This document shows positions 9,251 to 17,577 of a stretch of 45,967 nucleotides of DNA, one piece after another. The notes under the pieces were generated by a model. That model was not told the origin of the DNA and searched no databases. It worked only from the letters and a program-made list of their open reading frames with translations. This DNA is from Candidatus Diapherotrites archaeon LH_S9 (GTDB taxonomy: Archaea; B1Sed10-29; WALL01; JAGXON01), in contig JAGXON010000001.1 in the NCBI GenBank assembly GCA_023659865.1, positions 1 to 45,967 of the forward strand. The letters are read 5' to 3'. The first letter of the stretch is position 1. Each line of letters begins with the position of its first letter. The position numbers were made by a program, and so were the translations under genes.

Positions 9251-9712
9251 ATGAAAGTGTACCTCGATATCGAAACCACGGGCCTGAGCCCGAAAAGACA
9301 TGAAGTAACGATCGTAGGAGCTTTAGTCGACGGAGAAGTCATCCAGATGGTTAAAGGCCAGGACCTAACTCAGGAGAATATCGAGTCTCTTTTCTTCGGA
9401 CAAAAAACGGTTGTGACCTTTAACGGTAAGCGCTTTGACGTCCCGTTCCTGGAAAAACATTTTGAAGTACCTACTGTCGAGCACAAGGACTTGATGTATC
9501 ACTGCCATGATAACGACTTGTATGGTGGGCTCAAAAAAGTCGAGAAAGACCTGGAAATAAACCGTGATCTGGACTGTAACGGGTCTCAAGCGATCAGGCT
9601 ATGGCGAGAGTACGAGAAAGGAAGCGAGAAAGCTCTAAAAAAGCTTTTGAAGTACAACAGAGAAGATGTAGTGAACCTGGTTGAGCTAGAGGAAAAGCTC
9701 GAGAATTTCTAG
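9251..9712 (+). CDS. RNase H-like/DnaQ-type 3'-5' exonuclease (YprB-like ribonuclease H-like family)
   Basis: MKVYLDIETTGLSP..VVTFNGKRFDVPFLEKHF..KYNREDVVNLVEL. Confidence 0.85.
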   Translation: MKVYLDIETTGLSPKRHEVTIVGALVDGEVIQMVKGQDLTQENIESLFFGQKTVVTFNGKRFDVPFLEKHFEVPTVEHKDLMYHCHDNDLYGGLKKVEKDLEINRDLDCNGSQAIRLWREYEKGSEKALKKLLKYNREDVVNLVELEEKLENF

Positions 9713-9723
9713 GAAATCAAAAG

Positions 9724-10116
9724 TTAGAGATTTGTAGCTCTTTTCGCGAGCTTGTCCGCAACCCAGTTCTTCTCTCGAGGGATCCACTCGTACTCAACTT
9801 CATCGAACTTCTTTGAAACCTCTTGAACTTCTTCCCACAGCTCGATCAAGTGCGGTTGCTTTATCTTGTACTCGCCGTTCAATTGCTTGACGATCAGTTC
9901 ACTGTCGCTAAAAATCTTTACTTTATCTTCATTAAATTCAAGGGCTTTTTTCAACCCATTTATCACTGCTTTGTATTCCGCGGTGTTGTTAGTTCCTTCT
10001 CCAGCGTTCTTGCTTACTTTTGCTTTTGTTTCACCGTCTTTTTTCACGACCACGCCTACCCCAGTGTCTCCGTAGGTGCTGGCGTTGCATGAACCGTCAA
10101 CAAAAATTTTGAGCAT
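9724..10116 (-). CDS. rnhA: Ribonuclease HI
   Basis: LKIFVDGSCN..GVGVVVKKDG..NTAEYKAVINGLKKAL..IFSDSELIVKQLNGEYK..WIPREKNWVADKLAKRA. Confidence 0.9.
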   Translation of the reverse strand: MLKIFVDGSCNASTYGDTGVGVVVKKDGETKAKVSKNAGEGTNNTAEYKAVINGLKKALEFNEDKVKIFSDSELIVKQLNGEYKIKQPHLIELWEEVQEVSKKFDEVEYEWIPREKNWVADKLAKRATNL

Positions 10117-10151
10117 GATTAATTTAAACGAGGATTGCTATAAAAAGAATT

Positions 10152-10778
10152 GTGAAACCCGTAAAAATCATTTACAGGAAACTGAAAAAAAACTACTCGT
10201 CTCCCGCTGAAGTCAGTGACAAAGACCCGTTCAAGGTACTAATCTCAACAGTGCTATCGCAGAGAACGAGAGACGAAAAAACCATTAAAGCAACCAAAGC
10301 CCTTTTTGACAAGTTCGGCACGGCTCAAGAAATCGCGGGAGCTGAAGAAGACGAGATCCGTGAACTGATCGAACCCGCTGGCTTCTACAATGTGAAAGCA
10401 AAACGAATAAAAAAGATAGCTAACAAGATCTTGAACGAATACAACGGCTCTGTTCCCAAAGAAATAAATAAGCTGCTTAAACTGCCTGGAGTTGGAAGAA
10501 AAACAGCTAATTGCGTGATAGCATACGGTTTTAAGGAACCTGCAATCCCTGTAGACACTCACGTGTACAGAATAAGTAACAGAATCGGTTTAGTGGACAC
10601 TGAAAAACCTGAAGAGACGGAGAAAGCTCTTACAGACAAAATCCCGAGAAAGATGTGGGGAGAGATAAACAGACTGATGGTCAAATTCGGTCAAGACATC
10701 TGCAGGCCAATAAGTCCTCGTTGCGATAGTTGTTTCCTGAAAGAATACTGTGACTACTACGAAAAAAATTATAAGTAA
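10152..10778 (+). CDS. nth: Endonuclease III (HhH-GPD, 4Fe-4S)
   Basis: [38 protein letters not shown]-terminal [17 protein letters not shown] cluster; GTG start. Confidence 0.92.
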   Translation: MKPVKIIYRKLKKNYSSPAEVSDKDPFKVLISTVLSQRTRDEKTIKATKALFDKFGTAQEIAGAEEDEIRELIEPAGFYNVKAKRIKKIANKILNEYNGSVPKEINKLLKLPGVGRKTANCVIAYGFKEPAIPVDTHVYRISNRIGLVDTEKPEETEKALTDKIPRKMWGEINRLMVKFGQDICRPISPRCDSCFLKEYCDYYEKNYK

Positions 10779-10891
10779 CAATAACCTCTTTAAAATGATT
10801 TTAGGGTCTTTAACGTCCTCTCGATGAATTTTGGAGAATGCTTGTTTTCGGCAAATCCTTTTATTGTATGAAGGTCATAACTATTATTGCA

Positions 10892-11026
10892 ATGAGTGAA
10901 GATGCCCCTTCTGTCTGTAAGAACTGTGGTAGTTCCAACTTAAGAAGTTTCACAACTTCGAAGAGAGGAAATAAGAAAACGTACCACATCTGTGAAGAAT
11001 GCAAGCAAGTTCACAGACCTAAGTAG
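10892..11026 (+). CDS. Small zinc-ribbon protein
   Basis: MSEDAPSVCKNCGSSNLRSFTTSKRGNKKTYHICEECKQVHRPK: CxxC..CxxC. ORF track starts at 10838 but the internal ATG looks more likely. Confidence 0.6.
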   Translation: MSEDAPSVCKNCGSSNLRSFTTSKRGNKKTYHICEECKQVHRPK

Positions 11027-11128
11027 AACAAACTCTATTTTATCCAACCCACCAGACAATGGAACTACTCAATCGATAGTGTATTCACTTAATTACATTT
11101 ATTAATGGTAAAGGATTAAGTTCTTCAG

Positions 11129-11371
11129 GTGAACGAATTGAAAGTTACTGTCTACACTACCCCAGAATGCCCTTACTGTAAAATGGTGGAAAAACTCCTG
11201 GACGACAAAGGAATAAACTACGAGGAAAAGAATGTAGCTGAAGACGATAAAGCAGCTAAAGAAATGATGAAAAAAAGCAGTCAAATGGGTGTTCCAGTGA
11301 CTGACCTAGACGGAGAAATAATAGTGGGCTTCAACAAGCCCAAGATAAAAAAAGCCTTAGGAAAAAAGTGA
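11129..11371 (+). CDS. Glutaredoxin (CPYC)
   Basis: VTVYTTPECPYCKMVEKLLDDKGINYEEKNVAED..GVPVTDLDGEIIVGFNKPKIKKAL; GTG start. Confidence 0.9.
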   Translation: MNELKVTVYTTPECPYCKMVEKLLDDKGINYEEKNVAEDDKAAKEMMKKSSQMGVPVTDLDGEIIVGFNKPKIKKALGKK

Positions 11372-12349
11372 ACTAATTCTGTTCCTGGCCTTGTTCTCTT
11401 CTCCTGGCTCGAAAGCAGACCAGTAAACCGATCCACCTTCTTTACAGAACAAACTAGTCTTCCCGTTCGTTGTTTTCTTGCACTGGTTTCCGGCAACTAA
11501 AACAGATTCTCCTTCCTCGGGATACGGAACCATCTGAGTCAGAATCGAGTCCGCTCTCGTGAAGGTCATTACACCGCTTCCTCCTGAGAACACTGATCCT
11601 CTTACCGCTCCTGACACGACCATTAAATCAACGTTCATCGCAAAGAACCCTGAAAGGCTTTTACCGCTCAAAGAATCGTAAAGTCTTGCATCATTTTCTC
11701 CAGACACAACAAAGCTCTCGAAATCACTTTCATCGTTCTCCTGCAAGAAGTCCTCTACCTTTTCTTTGTCAAAATCCCCAACAAGCTCTTTTGGGTTGTC
11801 AAGGCTCTGAATCTGTTCAGGTGAAAGACTTATCGAACCAGTTAACAAGATTAAGTCGGATCCTTTAACGTACACTAGTTGCTTCAGACCTTCCTGTTTA
11901 ACGAGAAACGCTTTATTTCCCATGAAAGTAGTTTCCTCGGCATCCGGGAACCCTTGTTTTATTATTGAGATATCCAGAGGCTGATCAAAATCAATAACAG
12001 TCATCACGCCCACTGGCTTGTTGAAAAAAATTCCTACACCGATTCCTTCCGGTTTAGTCATTGCGGCGGCCATTCCAGTGACTCCGCTGGATTCGCCGTC
12101 TTGAGATTCTATTATCATAGGCATTGCCATGTGCTTGATTCCTTCCATCCCCTCTGGTTTAATGTAACCTAATGCTAGAAGCCCGTCACTCGGTATTTGC
12201 TGAAGTGCATTAGATTCAAGCATTGCTTTAAGCTTTGAATTGTAATTCACTTCCTTTTCCGTTCCTCCTCCGATGCACCCTAAAGAAGCTATCAGTACCA
12301 CGATGATGGCAAAGGGTGCTATCTTATCTCTGTAGTTCATCTTCATCAA
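11357..12349 (-). CDS. Predicted lipoprotein of unknown function
   Basis: 330 aa; FAIIVVLIASLGCIGGG lipobox-like signal; 15 bp convergent overlap with the glutaredoxin. Confidence 0.75.
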   Translation of the reverse strand: MMKMNYRDKIAPFAIIVVLIASLGCIGGGTEKEVNYNSKLKAMLESNALQQIPSDGLLALGYIKPEGMEGIKHMAMPMIIESQDGESSGVTGMAAAMTKPEGIGVGIFFNKPVGVMTVIDFDQPLDISIIKQGFPDAEETTFMGNKAFLVKQEGLKQLVYVKGSDLILLTGSISLSPEQIQSLDNPKELVGDFDKEKVEDFLQENDESDFESFVVSGENDARLYDSLSGKSLSGFFAMNVDLMVVSGAVRGSVFSGGSGVMTFTRADSILTQMVPYPEEGESVLVAGNQCKKTTNGKTSLFCKEGGSVYWSAFEPGEENKARNRISSLFS

Positions 12350-12443
12350 TTAAGTATACTTGGTCCTAACTTAAAATACTTTCTGAAAAAAGAGAAATAG
12401 TTGAACACAAACTTTTTTGCCAGCTTTTTTCAAAAAAACTGAG

Positions 12444-12584
12444 TGCAGGGGAAGGGGTTCGAACCCTTGGAGGCATTGCTCAAACGCTAGCGGGATTGCT
12501 TGGGCGTCTTCTAAGCCAATGGATCTTGAGTCCATCCCGTTTAGCCGTTCGCGGCGAGAACTTTGGCCGCTTCGGTACCCCTGC
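12444..12584 (-). tRNA. tRNA-Leu(CAA), 141 nt precursor with probably two introns outside the anticodon loop
   Basis: Acceptor GCAGGGG/CCCCTGC + A73; D arm CCG-AAGCGGCCAAAG-[~21 nt TTCTCGCCGCGAACGGCTAAA]-CGG; anticodon arm ATGGA-CTCAAGA-TCCAT; ~50 nt variable region (expected ~15-17); T arm AAGGG-TTCGAAC-CCCTT. Confidence 0.75.
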
Positions 12585-12593
12585 AGAATTTTT

Positions 12594-12896
12594 TTATCCG
12601 AAGATGGATCCTACGCCTGAAGCGACGTTTTCTTCGTCTTTTTCGAATAGTTCCTGGATTTCTTTTTTGTCGGAGCCTTCTAATTCCTCAAAATCCGTGA
12701 GTTTTTCTTCTTGTTCTTCAAAGAAGTTTTCTGGTCCTTCGATGTACAGGTATTTCTCGTCTCCGTCTATGCCGAGAGATTGAGAGTCTCTTAGGATGTA
12801 ACCGTTTCTTGCGAAAGCGTCTTCTCTGGTTACTTGGTTGGCTTTCTGGGAATCTTCTGATTTTATCTTGTAAACTTTTACTGGCATTGAAATCAC
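12594..12896 (-). CDS. Hypothetical protein
   Basis: 100 aa: VKVYKIKSEDSQKANQVTREDAFARNGYILRDSQSLGIDGDEKYLYIEGPENFF... Confidence 0.6.
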   Translation of the reverse strand: MISMPVKVYKIKSEDSQKANQVTREDAFARNGYILRDSQSLGIDGDEKYLYIEGPENFFEEQEEKLTDFEELEGSDKKEIQELFEKDEENVASGVGSIFG

Positions 12897-13029
12897 CTTT
12901 TTTCCACGATATTATGATGACTTCAGGTTTATAAGCGTTCCACAAACTCTTTTAAACTAGTGTCGCGTTGTTTGTAGTCGTCTTCAGCAACTTCAAGGGA
13001 AAGAATTTCTTCAGGAAAAAAGTACTAAC

Positions 13030-13509
13030 ATGAATAAAAAAGAGTTTTCAGTAATCTTGTTCAACGGAAGCCAGGACATATGGGAAGAAGTAAGCAAAAT
13101 CACGGGACTTAACTTCAAGCTCGATATAGATAACTTACCGGAGTGTAGAACACGAGAAAACGGAGTCAAGCAATACTCGGCCCACGACTTGCTCGACTAT
13201 GTTTCAAAAAACAGTGAACGCGGAATCGGTGTAGTGGACGTGGACTTGTTCATACCGGAACTGAACTTCGTTTTCGGTTTATCTTCTCCATCAAAACAAG
13301 CTTCAGTCGTTTCAACAGCTAGACTAGGAAACAAAAGAAGCAGAATAATTAAAGAAGCTGTTCACGAACTAGGTCATCTGGTGGGACTAAGCCACTGCTA
13401 TAACTCGGACTGCGTAATGCATTTCTCCAACAGAGTGGAACACACTGACAAAAAAGGAAAAGAGTTCTGCAAGAGCTGCAGAAATCACCTGAAATCGAAA
13501 AGTCTTTAA
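13030..13509 (+). CDS. amzA: Archaemetzincin metallopeptidase
   Basis: HELGHLVGLSHCYNSDCVMHFSN...FCKSCRNHL matches HExxHxxGxxHC..CxM..CxxC. Confidence 0.93.
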   Translation: MNKKEFSVILFNGSQDIWEEVSKITGLNFKLDIDNLPECRTRENGVKQYSAHDLLDYVSKNSERGIGVVDVDLFIPELNFVFGLSSPSKQASVVSTARLGNKRSRIIKEAVHELGHLVGLSHCYNSDCVMHFSNRVEHTDKKGKEFCKSCRNHLKSKSL

Positions 13510-13533
13510 GTAAAAAAAACACTATTTTTACCG

Positions 13534-14025
13534 ATGCCAGAAAAAGAAGAGGAAGAGATGGGGTATTACGAGAAGCGTAATCAAGGTGCTGACTACGTCA
13601 CCAAAGGGATTCAGGAGAATAAGGGAAAGAAAGAAGAAAACTTCAGAAAAGCTATCAAGTATCTAGATGACGCTATTTCTATAAACCCTTACGACCACCT
13701 TTCTCACTTTAACAAAGGAGTTGCTTTCTATAACTTAGGAGAGTACAAGGAAGCAGAAGACTGTTTTTCAAGAAGCGAAGCCCTAAACGAGAGCGTTGCA
13801 GGACGTTATTATGAGGGATTGAACAAAATGGAGCTAGGAAAGCTCGAGGAAGCGAAAGAAATTCTTGAAAGAAGTCTTGAACTAACTTCAGAGAAACATG
13901 TCCTCAGAAAAGACATCGAGGAAAAGTATTCAGAGGTAGAAAAAAGACTGGAAGAAGAAAAAGAAAGCAAAAAAGAACTAGATGAGGAACTGGAAGAGCT
14001 CGAAGAAGAATCAGAAGAAATCTAG
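13534..14025 (+). CDS. TPR-repeat protein (copy A of tandem duplicate)
   Basis: AISINPYDHLSHFNKGVAFYNLGEYKEAEDCFSRS..GRYYEGLNKMELGKLEEAKEILERSLEL, acidic coiled tail. Confidence 0.85.
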   Translation: MPEKEEEEMGYYEKRNQGADYVTKGIQENKGKKEENFRKAIKYLDDAISINPYDHLSHFNKGVAFYNLGEYKEAEDCFSRSEALNESVAGRYYEGLNKMELGKLEEAKEILERSLELTSEKHVLRKDIEEKYSEVEKRLEEEKESKKELDEELEELEEESEEI

Positions 14026-14282
14026 TCCTCCGGAACGAACTGGAAATCAGCTCTGTCCACGACAAGTTCACTGAACGCAGCAAAAGGAATTGCAACGACC
14101 GTAACTATCAAAAGAACGTCTATTGTTAAGGAAGCTCCAGTAGATACCTTAACTGCAATCAAGTCCTCGATAACCCCCATCACAACCCCAATAACGAGTA
14201 ATGCATTTCTCCAACAGAGTGGAACACACTGACAAAAAAGGAAAAGAGTTCCGCAAGAACTGCAGAAATCACCTGAAATCAA
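14022..14282 (-). pseudogene. Copy of the small membrane protein gene, N-terminus replaced at the duplication junction
   Basis: VIGVVMGVIEDLIAVKVSTGASLTIDVLLIVTVVAIPFAAFSELVVDRADFQFVPED identical to 14797-15009, but upstream codons are antisense of duplicated amzA 3' end. Confidence 0.65.
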
Positions 14283-14317
14283 AAAGTCTTTAAGTTAAAA
14301 AAACACTATTTTTACCG

Positions 14318-14800
14318 ATGCCAGTAAAAGAAGAGGAAAAGAAGAGACATTCAAAGAACGTTAATCAAGCTCTTAAACACATCCGGAAAGGGGTTCAGGA
14401 GAACGAGGACGAAAACTTCAGAAAAGCTATCAATCATCTAGATAACGCTATTTTCATAGACCCTTACGACCACCTTCTTCAGTTTTACAAAGGATTTGCC
14501 CTCTATAACTTAGGAGAGCGCAAGAAAGCAGAAGAATGTTTTTCAAAAAGCACATCCATAAAGGAGAGCATTTCAGGACGTTATTATGGGGGATTGAACA
14601 AGATGGAGCTAGGAAAGCTCGAGGAAGCGAAAGAAAGTCTTGAAAGAAGTCTTGAACTAAGTTCAAAGCAACATGTCCTCAGAAAAGACATCGAGGAAAA
14701 GTATTCAGAGGTAGAAAAAAGACTGGAAGAAGAAAAAGAAAGCAAAAAAGAACTAGATGAGGAACTGGAAGAGCTCGAAGAAGAATCAGAAGAAATCTAG
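14318..14800 (+). CDS. TPR-repeat protein (copy B of tandem duplicate)
   Basis: 160 aa paralogue of 13534-14025; last ~60 residues nearly identical, N-terminal ~100 residues diverged. Confidence 0.85.
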   Translation: MPVKEEEKKRHSKNVNQALKHIRKGVQENEDENFRKAINHLDNAIFIDPYDHLLQFYKGFALYNLGERKKAEECFSKSTSIKESISGRYYGGLNKMELGKLEEAKESLERSLELSSKQHVLRKDIEEKYSEVEKRLEEEKESKKELDEELEELEEESEEI

Positions 14801-15009
14801 TCCTCCGGAACGAACTGGAAATCAGCTCTGTCCACGACAAGTTCACTGAACGCAGCAAAAGGAATTGCAACGACCGTAACTATCAAAAGAACGTCTATTG
14901 TTAAGGAAGCTCCAGTAGATACCTTAACTGCAATCAAGTCCTCGATAACTCCCATCACAACTCCAATAACGAGAAACTCCAGGAACATGTTTATCCTTCT
15001 TCGGTTCAT
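14797..15009 (-). CDS. Small membrane protein
   Basis: MNRRRINMFLEFLVIGVVMGVIEDLIAVKVSTGASLTIDVLLIVTVVAIPFAAFSELVVDRADFQFVPED. Confidence 0.65.
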   Translation of the reverse strand: MNRRRINMFLEFLVIGVVMGVIEDLIAVKVSTGASLTIDVLLIVTVVAIPFAAFSELVVDRADFQFVPED

Positions 15010-15129
15010 ATTCCTCCTTAAGGAACCAGTTAATTAAAAAGTTTAAAGGAATTTCCTTGAGTAAAAAAAAAATTGTGTACCACATTTTGCGGGTTTCATC
15101 ATTCCCTCAATAATTTTGTGCTCGTTCTT

Positions 15130-15357
15130 TCAAAGTTCTCCTTGTTTAGCTCTTTTTTCAACGATTTCTTTCAGCGTCTCAGCGTCTTCTAACGCGTTTT
15201 CCCTGAGTTCTTCCATTGCTTTCTTGCACTCGTCGTGTCCTGCTTTTTCAGCGTCTTCGATGTACGTGTTAACGTTCCAGAGAAATTGCTCTCGTTCAAC
15301 AAGTTGTTTGAGGATGTTATAAGAGCAGTTTTTGCGGACAGCGGACTTTTTTCTCAT
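15130..15357 (-). CDS. Hypothetical protein, helical
   Basis: 75 aa ORF just upstream (same strand) of nothing overlapping; plausible coding composition. Confidence 0.5.
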   Translation of the reverse strand: MRKKSAVRKNCSYNILKQLVEREQFLWNVNTYIEDAEKAGHDECKKAMEELRENALEDAETLKEIVEKRAKQGEL

Positions 15358-15405
15358 AATCTCACCGTTTTTGTGGATACATTGAAGGTATAAAAAGTTG
15401 GTTGA

Positions 15406-17577
15406 CTAGTACTCGATTACTGATTCTCCTGCTTCTTTACGCACATTTATCACGTTTTCAACGTAGCTTTCGACTTTTAGTTCGTGAGAAACAAGAATCA
15501 TTTGACTGATGTCAAGGTCACGGATTATGTCTCTAACTTTGTCCAGCTGGCTTGTGCTGAAACCATCGGTTGGTTCGTCAAGTATTATTAAGTCTTTCGT
15601 GTTTATTCCTTCTACAAGGAAGTTCACGACCTCGTTCAACGCTAGCCTGTACGCTAGAGCAACTGAAGTTCTTTCTCCTCCTGAGAGCCGGTGGTAACTG
15701 GTTTGATAGCCTTCTCTCTCGATTATTGGTGAGAATTTTTCGTTCACTCGCACGTCTAGCTCGTCGTTCTCGACCAAGACGTCGAACCATTCGTTAAATA
15801 GGTTGTTGAACCTTTTCTGCAGGTTGAGCATGAATTGTTCTTCGATCGTGCTTGAGAGTTCTCCCAGGCCTTCGAGCCAGTTCTTGTGTTTTTCTATTTT
15901 TTGATTGAGTTTTTTGGCTTCTTTCTTTTTCCTTATTTCTTTTTTGAGGTCTTCCAGGTTCTTTTGAGTGTCTTTTAACTGGGTTTTTTTGGATGCGAGT
16001 TTCTCTTTTGTGTTGCTTAGTTTTTTTCTTGCTTGCTCGAGTTTTTTCTCGATTTCTTGTTCTTTTTGCTTGACGTGTTTGACTTTCTCTAGCTCTTGCC
16101 GGGTTCTTTGCAGGGTTTTTCTTGTTTCCTGTATTCTTTTCCTGGTCTCCTGGATTTTTTCCTGCTTTTTTTCTAGGTCTTGCTCTAATTCTTTTTTCTT
16201 TTCTTGTTTTTCAGTGTATTCTTTCACTTTCTTCCTGAGTTTCTTTCTTTCCTTGATTTTTTTGTTTACTTTCTGGATTTCTTTGTCTTTCTTTTGTTTG
16301 ATTTTGTCTTTCAGTTCCTTCTTGTCTTTCTTTGCTTGTTCCTCCTGGTTTTCGTGTTCCTTTATTTGTTTTTCGAGTTCCTGGATTCTCTTTCTTTTTT
16401 TCTCGAGTTCTTTTCTCCTGTGTTCTTCGGTAAGCTCGTGGCCGCACACCGGGCACTCTGAACCAGCTTCTTCAAGGTCTTGAGTGGTTTTTTCAATGGT
16501 TTTCTTTCCTGCTTTCTTGTTACTGAGTTGTTTATCGAGTTCTTTCTGCTTTTGTTCGATGTCTTCTTTTTTGTTCAGAAGTTCGTCTATTTCTTTGGTT
16601 ATCCCTTTGTTTTCCTGTAAGTACTTTTCTTTCTTTTGCTGCAGTTCCTGGGTTTCTTCTTTGATCTTAGAAAGCTGTTTGTCTGAAGGTTTTTCGAGTT
16701 CTTTTATCCCCTGGATTTTCTGCTCTAGCTCTTTTTTCTTGTTCTCTTTTTCTTTAAGCTGGTTCTTATGGTTCTTTAAGTCGTTCTCTTGGTTGCTTTC
16801 TTTCTTGTCTAGCTCGTGGAACTTCTGAACTTTTTCTTGGATGTCTTGCTTTCGTTTCCTGTGCTTCTCGAGCTCTTGTTTCCTGTTCTTCTTTTTTTCT
16901 TTGAGTCCAGCGATTGATTTCTCGAGTTCGCTTGTCTTTTCCTCGAGTTGTTTCTTGTCTTCTTTTTTCTCGTCTAAATCAGAGTAAATACCTTGTAAAG
17001 TGTTCTGATAGTGTTTTGAAGCTCTTCTAACCGTGACCACGTTGTCCCTGATCTCCTTGTACTTATTTATGCCTAGAACTTTCCTCAAGGTATCTAAACG
17101 TGACTCGTCGCTTGCTTCAAGGATTTCCTTCATCTTTTCCTGCGGAGTGTAAACCGTGTAACGGTAGATGAGTGACTTGCGTTTCGAGAGCATTTCCATC
17201 GGGTAACCAAGGATCTTGAAGACCCTTGCCTTTAGTTCTCGAGGTGAAAGCTCTTGCCTGGCACTGTTTTTGATCAAGTAACCTGATTCTTGTCTTACTG
17301 AGTCTCCGTGTCTCTTCAGATTCCTTTCTATCTCGTAATTCTTTTTGTTCACCGTGAACTCGAGTCTGACGGAACCTTCGTTCGTTCCTTCGCGCAGCAA
17401 GTCTTCTCCTGAAAGCTGGGATCCTCTTAAACCAAATAACGCGAATTCAACTGCCATCAAAAGCGTTGATTTCCCGTGACCTACGTCTCCAGAGAGCAGT
17501 ACAGTACCGCTCGGGAATTCTATTTGGCCTTGAGTGTAGCTGCGGATGCTCTCGAGTTCGACGGAGTTGATTTTCAC
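15406..17577 (-). CDS. rad50: DNA double-strand break repair ATPase Rad50
   Basis: Walker A GDVGHGKSTLLMA, zinc hook CPVCGHEL in long coiled coil, signature LSGGERTSVALAYRLAL, Walker B LIILDEPTDGF. Confidence 0.96.
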   Translation of the reverse strand: MKINSVELESIRSYTQGQIEFPSGTVLLSGDVGHGKSTLLMAVEFALFGLRGSQLSGEDLLREGTNEGSVRLEFTVNKKNYEIERNLKRHGDSVRQESGYLIKNSARQELSPRELKARVFKILGYPMEMLSKRKSLIYRYTVYTPQEKMKEILEASDESRLDTLRKVLGINKYKEIRDNVVTVRRASKHYQNTLQGIYSDLDEKKEDKKQLEEKTSELEKSIAGLKEKKKNRKQELEKHRKRKQDIQEKVQKFHELDKKESNQENDLKNHKNQLKEKENKKKELEQKIQGIKELEKPSDKQLSKIKEETQELQQKKEKYLQENKGITKEIDELLNKKEDIEQKQKELDKQLSNKKAGKKTIEKTTQDLEEAGSECPVCGHELTEEHRRKELEKKRKRIQELEKQIKEHENQEEQAKKDKKELKDKIKQKKDKEIQKVNKKIKERKKLRKKVKEYTEKQEKKKELEQDLEKKQEKIQETRKRIQETRKTLQRTRQELEKVKHVKQKEQEIEKKLEQARKKLSNTKEKLASKKTQLKDTQKNLEDLKKEIRKKKEAKKLNQKIEKHKNWLEGLGELSSTIEEQFMLNLQKRFNNLFNEWFDVLVENDELDVRVNEKFSPIIEREGYQTSYHRLSGGERTSVALAYRLALNEVVNFLVEGINTKDLIILDEPTDGFSTSQLDKVRDIIRDLDISQMILVSHELKVESYVENVINVRKEAGESVIEY

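Larger units (their letters stand above)
13414..14973. repeat. Tandem duplication of ~780 bp: unit A 13414-14197, unit B 14198-14973
   Basis: GTAATGCATTTCTCCAACAGAGTGGAACACACTGAC.. at 13414 recurs at 14198; ..ACTGCAATCAAGTCCTCGATAAC[C/T]CCCATCACAAC[C/T]CCAATAACGAG at ~14150-14198 recurs at ~14925-14973. Offset falls from 784 to 775 because of a 9-nt net indel in the TPR gene. Confidence 0.95.

Noticed and set aside
12417-12783. Plus ORFs 12417-12620 and 12496-12783
   Set aside because: They overlap the tRNA-Leu gene and are antisense to the 100-aa minus CDS.
15968-16828. Plus-strand Ser/Phe/Leu-rich ORFs (e.g. 15968-16483, 16484-16828)
   Set aside because: Antisense shadows of the Rad50 coiled coil (Lys/Glu codons read backwards as Phe/Leu/Ser).
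16200-17000. Dense simple-sequence T/C-rich tract as a possible repeat or structural DNA element
   Set aside because: Explained by Lys/Glu/Gln heptads of Rad50 on the minus strand.
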